Counted from the stretch's first letter, positions 1 through 11,610 are shown. The stretch is DNA of 64,000 nt from Panopea generosa (GCA_029582155.1 CM055911.1:21138014-21202013), one strand, 5' to 3'. The notes: generated by a model from the letters alone, not told the origin. A program made the numbers and translations.

Positions 1-56
1 TAAAAGTGTTTCGCTTATCAATCAGTTTGGTGCGGATACATACATTTCTTATATAG

Positions 57-166
57 GTTGTAAATACGACGGTCAGCAATACAGCGTTGGAAAGTTCCAA
101 AATAATGACGGATGCAAATGTCAATGCACACGTAGTGGAAAGGTTTATTGCAAGAATGTGTTTCAC
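57..166 (+). pseudogene. Half-VWC exon (copy 1 of type a), 1-bp deletion
   Basis: The exon lies between a TATATAG acceptor and a GTAAGT donor and encodes the VWC N-terminal half, starting C-KYDGQQYSVG and continuing C-x-C-x-C. It is nearly identical to the exon at 3248-3358, but one A is missing from an AAA run near position 155. The intact copy reads AAG AAA TGT (K K C); here the frame shifts, the last cysteine is lost and the exon is 110 bp instead of 111, so it leaves in the wrong phase. Splicing this exon in would shift everything downstream. It is either a decayed exon that is skipped, or a base-calling error in a homopolymer. The start assumes the phase-1 rule of the rest of the gene. 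Confidence 0.75.
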
Positions 167-420
167 GTAAGTATGTTTTGTTTTGTTTTTTTCGCACGAT
201 TATCAACAAATCAAACCATTGTTTTGTGACCGCATCCCAATTAAAACTGTTGTGTTTCAGGTGCATAATACGTATAGATCAAATATATATTTTTTGAATA
301 ATTGACATATTGAAACAGATGTTTTACAAAGAGGTAGTTGTAGGTATTATAACATTAACAATGATACAAGGACGCATGTTTGATCAAAACGTGTTTAATT
401 TTGACTTTAGAATATACCAT
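167..420 (+). other. Intron, duplicated block
   Basis: Intron sequence homologous to 3359-3660, for example the shared stretch ending in CAAAGAGGTAGT. No exon or RNA gene seen. Confidence 0.7.
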
Positions 421-423
421 TTC

Positions 424-2766
424 AGTGGATTCGGGAGTATGTTACAAGTAGATATCAGGATTCGGGAATATGTATCAAGTAGATATTAGAATTCGGGAGT
501 ATGTATCAAGTAGATGTCAGTACTCGTGAGTATGTATCAAGTAGATATCAGAATTCGGGAGAATGTATCAAGTAAATATCAGGATACGGGATTATGTATC
601 AAGTAGATATCAGGATTCGGGAATATGTATCAAGTAGATATCAGAATTCGGGAGAATGTATCAAGTAGATGTCAGGACTCGTGAGTATGTATCAAGTATA
701 TATATCAGAATTCGGGAGAATGTATCAAGTAAATATCAGGATTCGGGATTATGTATCAAGTAGATGTCAGGACTCGTAAGTATGTATCAAATATATATAT
801 CAGAATTCGGGAGAATGTATCAAGTAAATATCAGGATTCGGGATTATGTATCAAGTAGATATCAGGATTCGGGAATATGTATCAAGTAGATATCAGGATT
901 CGGGAGTATGTATCAAGTAGATATCATGAGTCGTGAGTATGTATCAAGTATATATATCAGGATACGGGAGTTTGTATCAAGTAGATATCAGTGGATTCGG
1001 TAATATGTTTCAAGGAGATATCATGACTCGTGAGTATGTATCAAGTATATATATCAGAATTCGGGAGAATGTATCAAGTAAATATCAGGATTCGGGATTA
1101 TGTATCAAGTAGATGTAAGGACTCGTGAGTATGTATCAAGTATATATATCAGAATTCGGGAGAATGTATCAAGTATATATCAGGATTCGGGATTATGTAT
1201 CAAGTAGATATCAGGATTCGGGAATATGTATCAGGTAGATATCATGATTCGGAAGTATGTATCAAGTAAATATCATGAGTCGTGAGTATGTATCAAGTAT
1301 ATATATCAGGATACGGGAGTTTGTGTCAAGTAGATATCAGGATTTGGGAGTTTGTATCAAGTAGATATCAGTAGATTCGGTAATATGTATCAAGTAGATA
1401 TCATGACTCGTGAGTATGTATCAAGTATATATATCAGAATTCGGGAGAATGTATCAAGTAAATATCAGGATTCGGGATTATGTATCAAGCAGATGTAAGG
1501 ACTCGTGAGTATGTATCATGTATATATATCAGAATTCGGGAGAATGTATCAAGTATATATCAGGATTCGGGATTATGTATCAAGTAGATATCAGTATTCG
1601 GGAATATGTATCAGGTAGATATCATGATTCGGGAGTATGTATCAAGTAAATATCATGAGTCGTGAGTATGTATCAAGTATATATATCAGGATACGGGAGT
1701 TTGTGTCAAGTAGATATCAGGATTCGGGAGTTTGTATCAAGTAGATATCAGTAGATTCGGTAATATGTATCAAGTAGATATCATGAGTCGTGAGTATGTA
1801 TCAAGTATATATATCAGGATACGGGAGTTTGTATCAAGTAGATATCAGGATTTGGGAGTTTGTATCAAGTAGATATCAGTGGCTTCGGTAATATGTATCA
1901 AGTAGATATCAGTATACGGGAGTATGTATCAAGTAGATATCAGAGGATTTGGGAGGATGTATCAAGTAGATATCAGGATTCGGGAGTATGTATCAAGTAG
2001 ATATCAGGATTCGGGAGTATGTATCAAGTAGATATCAGTATACGGGAGTATGTATCAAGTAGATATCAGAGGATTTGGGAGGATGTATCAAGTAGATATC
2101 AGGATTCGGGAGTATGTATCAAGTAGATATCAGGATTCGGGAGTATGTATCAAGTAGATATCAGTGGGTTCGGGAGGATGTATCCAGTAGATATCAGCAT
2201 TCGGGAGTATGTATCAAGTAGATGTCAGGACTCGTGAGTATGTATCAAGTAGATATCAGAAGTCGGAAGTATGTATCAAGTAGATATCAGAATTCAGGAG
2301 TATGTATCAAGTAGATGTCAGGACTCGTGAGTTTGTATCAAGTAGATATCAGAAGTAGGAAGTATGTATCAAGTAGATATCAGGATTCGGGAGTTTGTAT
2401 CAAGTAGATATCAGCATTCGGGAGTATGTATCAAGTAGATATCAGGACTCGTGAGTATGTATCAAGTATATATATCAGGATTCGGGAGTATGTATCAAGT
2501 AGATTTCAGGATTCGTGATTCGGGAATATGTATCAAATAGATATCAGGATTCGGAAGTATGTATCAAGAAGATATCAGGATTCGGGAATATGTATCAAGT
2601 AGATATCATGATTCGGGAGTATGTATCAAGTGGAAATCAGGATTTGAGAGTATGTATCAAGTAGAAATCAGAATTTGAGAGAATGTATTAAGTAGATATC
2701 AAGATTTGGGTATATGTATCAAGTAGATATCAGGATTCAGGAATATGTATCAAATAGATATCTGGA
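424..2766 (+). repeat. 31-bp minisatellite, about 75 copies, with higher-order structure
   Basis: Monomers of 31 bp of the type GTATGTATCAAGTAGATATC plus AGGATTCGGGA run head to tail through an intron. A variant block beginning at the GTGGATTCGG/GTAGATTCGG monomer recurs at 991, 1371 and 1751, giving a 380-bp higher-order period of about 12 monomers. The homologous intron of the next unit has only a short stub of the same sequence at 3661-3702, so the array expanded after the unit duplicated. Confidence 0.95.
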
Positions 2767-2969
2767 GATTTTAGATTAGTGAGTCTAATGCTCAATTACA
2801 GTAACCGAAACAGCAAACATTTAATTACTTTGAAATAAACGCGTTAATGTTCTGAAAATAAACAATTTAAGCATTTTATGATATAGGAATTGACACATAT
2901 TATTACAAAAAACTTTTTAATTGATAAAAGCGCTGCGCTGTACAAGCATAGCATGTACTTCGTTAACAG
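2767..2969 (+). other. Intron segment homologous to 3715-3941
   Basis: AT-rich intron that aligns with the intron before the exon at 3942, including the shared CTGCGCTG/TTGCGCTT stretch shortly before the acceptor. No other feature seen. Confidence 0.6.
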
Positions 2970-3092
2970 CTATACAAAGTTACTATGACGTCATCAGTAC
3001 AGTGATAGTGACATGTTCCCAATTAATGAGGGTTGCAATACGTGTATATGCAGACCTAAAGGAAAGGTCAGGTGTACGAAAGATAAACCTGA
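2970..3092 (+). pseudogene. Half-VWC exon (copy 1 of type b), probably degenerate
   Basis: By alignment with the intact exon at 3942-4055, the acceptor is AACAG ending at 2969. Its 3' part encodes a clear VWC core, G-CNTCIC-RPKGKVRC, from about 3034. Its 5' part is out of frame: about 14 extra bases near 2991-3004 separate the Y-Y-D stretch from the core, and the expected first Cys codon TGT is TAT. The donor is also weak; the best phase-1 candidate is GTTTAT after position 3092, against GTAAGT in the sister exon. An alternative acceptor CAG at 2997 would open the core frame but break the phase rule. I read it as a decaying exon; a real but altered exon remains possible. Confidence 0.5.
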
Positions 3093-3247
3093 TCCATGTT
3101 TATATATTTGGAGTAATTATGATAGGTGTAAATGTTATGAAAATAGTCAGCAATTCTTTATAGAGGCATTTGTAAAGAACTGTTTAGTTTATAAAAGTGT
3201 TTCGCTTATCAATCAGTTTGGTGCGGATACATACATTTCTTATATAG

Positions 3248-3358
3248 GTTGTAAATACGACGGTCAGCAATACAGCGTTGGAAAGTTCCAAAATAAAGAC
3301 GGATGCAAATGTCAATGTACAAGTAAGGGAAAGGTTTATTGCAAGAAATGTGTTTCAC
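3248..3358 (+). CDS. Half-VWC exon (type a, intact copy)
   Basis: Exon of 111 bp between TATATAG and GTAAGT, phase 1 at both ends. It encodes a six-cysteine half VWC domain: C, then 14 residues with YDGQQYSVG, then C-x-C-x-C-x7-C-x2-C. Only the VWC N-terminal subdomain is present; the usual second subdomain ending CC-x2-C is missing here and in the neighbouring exons. Its last base joins the GA of the exon at 3942 to give CGA (Arg). It is the intact sister of the frameshifted exon at 57-166, from which it differs by a few substitutions and one base of length. Role: an extracellular disulfide-stabilised module of the VWC protein; binding partner unknown. Confidence 0.85.
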
Positions 3359-3941
3359 GTAAGTATTTGCAATGTTTTGTTTTTTTAACCTTTCATGAAT
3401 TTCTAAGAATTAACACTATTGGTTAAGGCGTACATCAAAACTAAACTGGTTGTGCTTTTGGTGCCGAACATTTATAAATAGAATTAACATATATATGTAC
3501 ATATTAGCATGAGTGTACACTTGACATTGAAACATTTGTTTTGCAAAGAGGTAGTCGTTGGTACTTATTGCATTACCAAGGGGTATATATATATCGTTAA
3601 AGATGCAAGTTTTATCCAAACGAGTTTTATGTTGTCTTTTTAAAATACTCTGTCAGTTGAATATGTATCAAGTAGATATCAGAAGATATCAGAAGATCCT
3701 CCTAACGGCACATTTAGTTTTCTGTTGAAGTAAAAATTTAACTGGTCCTAAATTAGGGACCCAATACTCAAATAGTATTTTTAAATAGCCTTAAACCGCA
3801 TACTATTTCTGAAAACTAAAAACTTTCAGCATTTCTTGACATAAGAATTTGACACATACCATTATAAAAATATATTTAATTCATACATGTGTTGCGCTTT
3901 TCAAACATTTTAGTGTACATATACATATACTTTGTACACAG
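3359..3941 (+). other. Intron with residual 31-bp minisatellite stub
   Basis: Counterpart of 167-2969 in the first unit. At about 3661-3702 it holds only a fragment of the 31-bp monomer (ATGTATCAAGTAGATATCAG, partly repeated). No other feature seen. Confidence 0.7.
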
Positions 3942-4055
3942 GAAAATGTACATATGGCGATAAGTCGTACGACATTGGCGACAAGTTCTCAGATGGTTGC
4001 AAGGAGTGTGTTTGCAAAAGAAATGGAAAGGTTAGGTGCAAGGACGATAAATGCG
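3942..4055 (+). CDS. Half-VWC exon (type b, intact copy)
   Basis: Exon of 114 bp between acceptor ACACAG and donor GTAAGT, phase 1 at both ends. The six-cysteine pattern is C-TYGDKSYDIGDKFSDG-C-x2-C-x-C-x7-C-x4-C, the N-terminal subdomain of a VWC domain with the conserved G-D and D-G turns. The end base G joins the GT of the 36-bp exon at 10039 to make Gly. It is the intact sister of the degenerate exon at 2970. A long intron with a retroelement and two minisatellites follows before the next exon. Confidence 0.87.
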
Positions 4056-4189
4056 GTAAGTATATTTTTCATGTTTCAAACTATTTTGACATGTGTCATC
4101 GTTTTTGATAGGTGTTCCATTTCACATTGAAACAAATCATAAACCTCTTGTCCCATTGTTAAGAACAAAGGACCTGACTGAGTTACCTG

Positions 4190-4745
4190 CTTAAATACAG
4201 ATATTTGGAATGGGGCTAATGAGTTTTAAATTCTCAATAAGGTACAAACCTGGGTGTAAATTGATAACATCTAGAACATCCCTGTAAACTCATTTGCGAA
4301 TCTGACCTTTAATTCAACCGAAAAAACGATACTTGTAAAACACAATTATTAAGAGTTTACCAGCTTTCTCTATCACTTGGAACAAAACAAGTCTCAATAT
4401 AATGGAGATATGTTTGTAGAAATCGATTTTTACTGAACTAAAGAATGTTCAGACAAATCTGCACTTTGTGAACCATACTGGTCATTCAGATGTGCAATCA
4501 TAATTCAGAAACGGTTAGTTTTGAAAGGGAGTCGCCTGAAAATTCCTGGGGCTATGCAATCTGACATACTCGATATAATTCATGAAGGCCAACAAGGGAT
4601 AACGCGGCGAAGAAAAAGCGCCAAAACTTCAATATGGTAGTTAGATCTTAGTGCAGTACTAAAAACTCTACTTAAATCATGTTAACAATGCATTGAGCAT
4701 ACCAATGATTATGCAGAGTCAATGATATCTTTAGAATTCCCAAGA
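4190..4745 (+). mobile_element. Ty3/gypsy-type retroelement relic: RNase H end and integrase zinc-binding region
   Basis: From about 4198 one frame reads like the end of a gypsy RNase H domain (LMSFKFSIRYKPG, where LMRF...YKPG is typical). At 4476-4637 another frame matches the integrase N-terminal zinc-binding region, with GSRLKIP and DIIHEGQQGIT; the second His of the usual motif is Gln. In-frame stops interrupt it at about 4285, 4638 and within the C-x2-C pair near 4676-4691. Similarity continues to about 4745 (AESMISLEFP) and then stops at an insertion. The element has no visible 5' LTR or gag in the window, so it is a 5'-truncated, inactive fossil lying in an intron of the VWC gene. Confidence 0.8.
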
Positions 4746-6427
4746 CAACTCACGAGGGTAGAAAACAAGCATACACAAAGTAAAATTTACGAATATACAA
4801 TTAAACAATATATACAAATGAAAGATAATTACTTAACAAAGAAACAGCTGGTTAAAAAAAAGGTCCTATGATGGTATTTACACTTTTTTCACACAGTTTT
4901 ATCTTCACACTTTACGTAATTACGTTACGTTACGTAATCTACATCGCGATCCAAACTGCTTATATCAATTGAATGTAAAAATTGTTTTTAAAAATGTACT
5001 AGATACTACTACGCGTCCGGATTATCGTAGATTTAGCATCACTCGTCCCTTGCGGCGGTGGCTATATAAACTGGATTATATTCCTTGGAACTCTATACCG
5101 AGTATCTGGCTTTACGTCGCCTCGTACATGTACCGACAATCGACCGTACTCAGACGTCAAGACCACCAAGTCGTCCATATGACGATTATGTCGGTTACTG
5201 TCCTATGACTTCCTGTCATGTCTAGATACGTCGTTAACGTAGCGGACACATACCTTGCTTACGTCTAAAAACGGCTACAATATATATATAATCTTATATT
5301 TACTAATAACTCAAATATGTAATGACAGGGCGTCTATTACTTACCATCTATCAATTTCATGGTATTTATATCAATATATGATAACAGTGCATTCATTACT
5401 AACCCTCTAACATTTTTATGGTAGATTTATCAACATATTATAACAGTGCTATCAATTCTTACCATCTAACAGTTTCATGGTACATCCATCAATATATGAT
5501 AACAATGCATTCAATACTTACTATCTTACATCTCATATACAACATTCCGTCAATCTAAAAATAGCAATTATATCTCTACATAACTTCTCATTTATAATAT
5601 AAACAAGTACAGACCGATTCTGTATCTATTCACTTTGTGAATATCAGAATAAGCATCAACAAAATTAAATAATACATATCAATAATTCTAACATTGTGAA
5701 TCTCAACACTTCACCGTAAACATAATATCGACAGCTCGAAATACGTTCTCAGATTCCTCGGCCTTTATTCTAACAAAACGCTTTTCAATACCGTGGATGT
5801 GTATCAAATTACAGACATTATCGTTGGAAAGGATATGAACAATTTTTACAACTTTACTTAGATCTTGTTATGTCAAACTACATGTATATATACCAGACAT
5901 TTAAATACAACATAATATAAATTCACATACCCATTTGCCGTTATGTACTGGAACAGTAGTATGTGCAATCTTTATCGTCACAACTACACCCAAAGATGAT
6001 TTTGCTATATGCTGGACATTGCTTCCATAACACAGTCAGAACATATAGCAAAACAGTCACATACCTTAATGAATTTCGTGCAAATTATGAAACAACAAAC
6101 TTTCAAACATCGTACGATGCGAATTTTACGCTATTAGACCAACGTAAACGTAAATTAGTTTTATGACAAATAAACTCGTTTAATTACTCTAACTTTCTTA
6201 ATACTTAATGGAATTGGATGAAATTAACATCAAAATGACATTTTCTTTAATCAAAGAATGAAAAAATCTTAAAAACGTTATTCTTATCGAGCTATCGGTA
6301 CGTTTTATTATTTCCACGCTACCAGTTCTAAATATAGCCTATATCACAACAATGGACACATACTAGCTGACACTACTAAATTAGACCACAACAACCTTAC
6401 TTTTTTTGTCACGCATAGTAACGGCTT
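4746..6427. mobile_element. Nested insertion of about 1.7 kb inside the retroelement relic
   Basis: Integrase homology breaks at about 4745 and resumes at about 6428, so the stretch between interrupts it. It contains ACGT-rich sequence near 4910-4945 and three to four copies of a 59-bp repeat (5300-5540, around a CATGGTA anchor). I found no coding domain, convincing terminal repeats or target-site duplication, so the class of inserted element is unknown. Confidence 0.55.
5300..5540 (+). repeat. 59-bp tandem repeat, 3-4 copies
   Basis: The anchor GGTA within CATGGTA/TATGGTA falls at 5361, 5420 and 5479 (period 59), with similar flanks (ATCAATATATGATAACAGTG). It lies inside the nested insertion. 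Confidence 0.8.
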
Positions 6428-7270
6428 TTTTCGAACTTAAAGGGCAAACATATTAATTAGTTGTTGACTACTTTTCCAGGTACATTGAAATTGCCAAACT
6501 TAGCAGTTTAGGCTCCACGCAGTGATCAATAATTTGAAACCAATATTTGCGGAGCACGATATACCGGCAATCCTTGTTTCTGATAATGGGAGTTGTTACA
6601 GTGCAGCGGCTTTCAAAGAATTCGCATCAAACTACAGTTTTAAACATGCAACCAGTTCTCCTAAATATGCACTAAGCATTGGGCTTGCGGAACGCTCAGT
6701 ACAAACAATTAAAATCATGCTTAAAAAGGCGTATGACGCAACTTTAGCACTTCTAGCATATAGAACGACACCACTTTAATAATGGTTTTAATTGCTAATG
6801 GGCCGAAAATTACAATTTACAATTTCAATAAATCCTGAGGTTTTGGTTCCAAAATGGCCAAACTTCAATAAGGTTAAGCAGTGTTAATTGCATAACAAGG
6901 CAAATCAAAAGAGAACTTTGATTCGCGTCATCGCCCCCGTAATTTGCCAAATCTCGAACATAAAGAGACGGGTCAAAGACTAGAAACATAATCTAGCATA
7001 ATACACTCAAAACAAGAACAACAGCGGTCATACAATGTAGAAACTAACAAGGGATGCATCAGTAGCAATAGGAGACATTTAGTAAACATATCATTTAAGA
7101 AATATTCTTTCAATGAAAATCTGCATTATGACCAAGAGTGTTGCTCTGAAGATAATTCATATGCAGCACCTTTAAATACTGAATATCAAAAAGATTCAAA
7201 ACAGTGCCAAAGATATTACACAACAAAATCAGGTCGCGTGTCTAAACCGCCAGATGCATTGGACCTGTAA
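6428..7270 (+). mobile_element. Ty3/gypsy-type relic: integrase catalytic core and pol C-terminus
   Basis: Homology resumes with ELKGQTY, then VVDYFSRYIEIAKL, the start of the integrase core. Catalytic residues are visible: first Asp near 6466, second Asp in SDNG near 6582, and Glu in LAER near 6690, with DD35E-type spacing between the last two. A frameshift near 6521 separates the first Asp from the others. Downstream, frames carry RRHLVNIS and finally SGRVSKPPDALDL with a stop at 7268-7270, the usual C-terminal end of gypsy-type pol. Stops and frameshifts show that it is inactive. Confidence 0.85.
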
Positions 7271-7354
7271 ATTGCTATTTACAAAGTGATAGTTTCTCAT
7301 TAATTATTTATGGTGTAAATTGTTTACCTTGAGATAAAGGATAAAGAATTAGCG

Positions 7355-7622
7355 TGTAGTGGAAGTGTTGTATAATGTTAACTAACAGCCACTGAGATGC
7401 TCCACGTTATGTACAAGGAGATCAGTTCATCACATCTCATTAGCCGGTCACTCTAACAAACTGACCAACTCACTGATATAAACTGTATTCAGTTATTAAG
7501 AGAAGTATTCGAATATTATCACTGTTTAAATATACACATTATTATAGTAGCATTCTAGAGCATATTGTGTCTTATAGTTTATCGTACATTCAGCCTAATA
7601 ATATAACAACATAAGAACCACA
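7355..7622 (+). repeat. Probable 3' LTR of the Ty3/gypsy relic
   Basis: About 85 bp after the pol stop a block begins TGTAGTGGAAGTG and ends about ACCACA, the TG...CA form of LTRs. It contains a TATA-like ATATAAACTG. No second LTR is in the window, so the ends come from the terminal dinucleotides and the start of the minisatellite at about 7623. Confidence 0.65.
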
Positions 7623-7705
7623 CGTGTCTAGACTGGTGCCATCGTGACATGTTCACATGTGTCTAGACTTATGTCATCGTGACATACTTACATATTGTAT
7701 TTTTA
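7623..7705 (+). repeat. About 30-bp minisatellite (2-3 copies)
   Basis: Units of GTCTAGACT...GTCATCGTGACATG, the same family as the arrays at 16.8, 31.4, 44.1, 50.5 and 51.9 kb. As at 16.8 kb, the 53-bp family follows it. Confidence 0.85.
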
Positions 7706-8080
7706 GGAAGTTTTGCTATATAATGTAGTTTTTTCGTAGTTTGACATTGGGCATTTAAGTAATGTGATGTATTTTCTTTGTTTGATATTGAGCATTGTTG
7801 CTTTCTAAAGTTGTATTATTGTTGTTTGATATTTAGCAGTTTTAACTCTGTGATGTTGTATTTTCGTCGTGTGACACTGAGCACTTCTGCTATTTAATGG
7901 TGTGTTTTCGTTGTTTGATATCGAGCATTTTTTTGTAATGTGATGCTGTAATTTTGTCATGATGTGGCGTTAGTTTAATGATGAGATGCAGTTTTTATCA
8001 GTACCTCCATTTTTCTTTAAGTGATCCATAATAATGTTATATAACATTGTCGATTTGTTGCGGGATGTTATATTAATGTT
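7706..8080 (+). repeat. Degenerate tandem repeat region
   Basis: Recurrent TTTTCGTNGTTTGATATTGAGCATT phrases spaced about 55-60 bp apart; strongly diverged. No gene seen. Confidence 0.6.
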
Positions 8081-9995
8081 ATACGTTTGCTTGTATTTGC
8101 TCTGTGATGAAGTTGCTATGTTTTATAACGCTGTTGTTATGTGACAATATAGATATGACATGCTGTGCGGTAGTTTTATCACGGTGTTGTTATGTGACAA
8201 TACAGATATGTCATGTGATGCAGTGTATTTATAACGTTGTTGTTATGTGACAATACAGATATGTCATGTGATGCAGTGTATTTATAACGTTGTTGTTATT
8301 TGACGATACAGATATGTCATGTGGTGCAGTAGTTTTAAAATGTTGTTGTTATGTGACAATACAGGTGTGTCATGTAGTACGGTAGTTTTTTAACGCTGTT
8401 GTTATATGGCAAAACAGATATGCCATGTGGTGCGCGGTAGTTCTATAACGCTATCGTTATATTACAATATAGATTTGCCATGTGATGCGGTAGTTTTATA
8501 ACGCTGTAACAGTTGTTATATGGCAATACAGATATGCCATGTGATGCAGTAGTTTTATAACGCTGTTGTTATGTGGCAAAACAGATATGTAATATGTTGC
8601 GGTAGTTTTGTAACGTTTTGGTTATATGGCAATACAGATATGTAATATGTTGCGGTAGTTTTGTAACGCTGTTGTTATATGACAATATAGATGTGTCATG
8701 TAGTGCTCGGTTGTTTTATACCGCTGTTGTAATATGACAATACAGACATGCCATGTGATGCAGTAGTTTTAAAACGCTGAAACAGTTGTTATATGTCAAT
8801 ACAGATATGAAATGTGGTACGGTAGTTTTATAACGTTGTTGTTATATGACAATACAGATATGACAAGTGATGCGGTTGTTTTATAACGCTGTTGTTATAT
8901 GAAAATACAGATATGAAAAGTGATGCGGTTGTTTTATTACGCTATTGTTATATGACAATACAGATTTGTCATGTGGTGCGGTAGTTTTATAACGCTGTTG
9001 TTATATGACAATACAGATATGACAAGTGATGCGGTTGTTTTATTACGCTATTGTTATATGACAATACAGATTTGTCATGTGGTGCGGTAGTTTTATAACG
9101 CTGTTGTTATATGACAATACAGATATGACAAGTGATGCGGTTGTTTTATTACGCTATTGTTATATGACAATACAGATATGCCATGTGATGAGGTAGTTTT
9201 ATAACGCTGTTGTTACATGACAATACAGATATGACAAGTGATGCGGTTGTTTTATTACGCTATTGTTATATGGCAATACAGATATGTCATGTAGTGCGGT
9301 AGTTTTATAACGCTGTTGTTACATGACAATACAGATATGCCACGTGATGAGGTAGTTTTATAACGCTGTTGTTACATGACAATACAGATATGACATGTGA
9401 GGCGGTAGTTTTATAACGCTGTTGTTATATAACAATACAGATATGTAATGTGGTGCTGTAGTTTTATAACGCTGTTGTTATATGACATGTGAGGCGGTAG
9501 TTTTATAACGATGTTGTTATATGGCAATACAGATATGTCATGTAGTGCGGTAGTTTTATAACGTTGTTGTTATATGACAATACAGATATGTAATGTGGTG
9601 CTGTAGTTTTATAACGCTGTTGTTATATGACAATACAGATATAGCATGTGAGTTGGTCGTTTTATAACGCTGTTGTTATATGGCAATACAGATATGTAAT
9701 GTGGTGCTGTAGTTTTATAACGCTGTTGTTATATGACAATACAGATATAACATATGAGGCGGTAGTTTTATAACGCTGTTGTTATATCTCAATACAGATA
9801 TGTAATGTGGTGCTGTAGTTTTATAACGCTGTTGTTATATGACAATACAGATAAGACAAGTGATACGGCTGTTTTTTTTTAATGCTGTTGTTATTTGACA
9901 ATACAGATATGCCATTTGAGGCGGTAGTTTCATACAGCTGTTGTTATATGACAATACTGATGTGTCATGTAGTGCGATAGTTTTATCATATTAAA
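8081..9995 (+). repeat. 53-bp minisatellite, about 35 copies
   Basis: Units such as GTTTTATAACGCTGTTGTTA followed by TATGACAATACAGATATGTCATGTGGTGCGGTA. The monomer has an inverted pair, TATGACA...TGTCATG. The same family occurs at 17.4 and 31.9 kb. The array ends about 40 bp before the exon at 10039. Confidence 0.93.
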
Positions 9996-10038
9996 TCTTT
10001 AAATCGTACTATGTGATTATATTATGGTTATATTACAG

Positions 10039-10074
10039 GTTGCGTTGACAAAAACAATACCAGATACAAAAACG
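10039..10074 (+). CDS. VWC domain 1, short 5' exon
   Basis: A 36-bp exon between TATATTACAG and GTAAGT, phase 1 at both ends. It encodes CVDKNNTRYKN plus the first base of a Gly codon. This is the opening strand of a full VWC domain (C-x2-x-N-x2-x-Y-x2-G). The Gly is completed by the GA that starts the exon at 12300. It has the same size and structure as the other short exons in this gene (15162, 19603, 29710, 34383, 43061, 49502), which supports its reality despite its length. Confidence 0.85.
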
Positions 10075-10634
10075 GTAAGTTTTACTGACATATTGCACAC
10101 ATTACGAACTACGAAGTGTATAACAACAAATACAATTAGTTCATGTACCTTTCACAGATGGATTAATAGTGGAGCGCGAGTTTCAGTGGTCTGGCGGTTT
10201 CATCCTTTCCCACAGCTATGTCTGGTGTCTTTGAGCAAGACACTTTTTCTACATATACTTAGTACTCTTTCTACCCAGGAAGACTTCGAGCGTAATTGCA
10301 TAAGTTGTAATAATTAGCTATTTGGGAAATGTATCATAAGTTGTTTACTTTGCTTTATTTTTAAATTAACCTAGTGTAATGTCATGGTTAAATGACGTTA
10401 TTTTGAAGTGTTGCGTCATATGGTGCATGCTTTACACTATAATAGTACACAGAAACTACTCATCCTAGTTTAGGTGTCGAAAAACTACAGTTCGTTCGTT
10501 TGTTTGTTTGTTTGTTTAGCGTAACTTTTAATTTATAGCCTACAAATGATCAGTTAAGGTCTCACTTCACAGTTGTGCTTTACGATACCATAATTCTTGA
10601 GCTTACAACATCCAATGTAATTGGTCTGTATGTA

Positions 10635-10800
10635 CATTGTTTAAAGATTGTTCATATGGTTGTGATTTCTTGCTGCAGATGAGTAGAGCAAAGCCCAGAA
10701 TAGCATATACTGCAATAAGACATCACTGGTGTAAACGTTTTAATTTTATTGGATTGTAACAGGTGCATGTACATATCTATGAGCAGTTGATGACTTCTTT
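10635..10800 (-). repeat. Dispersed repeat, inverted copy of the element at 40.1 kb
   Basis: TGATTTCTTGCTGCAGATGA followed by GTAGAGCAA is the reverse complement of 40171-40195, and the similarity extends over more than 100 bp on either side. A third, plus-oriented copy is at about 61690-61900. It is probably a short non-autonomous mobile element. Confidence 0.75.
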
Positions 10801-11610
10801 TTAACAAAATACTTACAGTGTCGCTGCTCTGTCTTTAAAAAACAAGCTGTTCTGCCAACCAGTTAGTGTGCATAGTATACGAATATATTCCTGCTATGAA
10901 AGAAAAGAAAATAATATATATTCTACGTGGCCTTTTTTCAACCTTTGAAATCCTATACTTTATTTCACATAAACAAAGAACAAAATTTATCTGTGTGGTG
11001 ACCTGAGTCTAATCTCTCTTTCCTTGTACGCTTGAAGGTTTAACCTGTACTCGAGCATATCATCTCCGCCAGTAACTTAAAACTTTCATATTTGATTCAG
11101 CGGTGACGACTGATAAAATAGTTCCAAAAGTTTCAAAGCGCAATTGCCATAGCAGAAGACGTAGAGATTCAAGTTTGATTTTATTGCAATTTTTGTTCTA
11201 TCAAACAGAGATCAAAACACTTAAAAAAACAATATGCGGTATTCAAAGCATACAATTCCCACTAAATGCATCTACTGTGCATTAGTATAGCAAAGGTAAA
11301 AATAGTCTCTTTAGCGTCAAAGCAACGATAAATATATTTTGGCCCCCATTTTGGAGTTATTTATATTAAAAAAAGCTGGAATACTTTCAATAGGTAGTGT
11401 ACTTGCTTTGTTTATTCAAAATATCGATTGTGTGTGCCGTTTTTGAAAATCAGTCATTTTCATTGCCGTTTATGCCAATCTAAGAATGTTTTTTTTTTAT
11501 TTTTATACAAGCGCTATAAAATCAGAACTTCTAGTTAGCCTGCCATATTTAAAGTATTATCTATAACAACGAAATTATATGGTGATTTCTCTGTTAGCCC
11601 AGGACATTGG

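Noticed and set aside
424..2766. CRISPR-like regular repeats
   Set aside because: The repeats are contiguous without unique spacers and lie in an intron of an animal gene; this is a minisatellite.
4969..5208. Open frame of 79 codons in the nested insertion
   Set aside because: No transposase or other domain motif; too short to support a gene.
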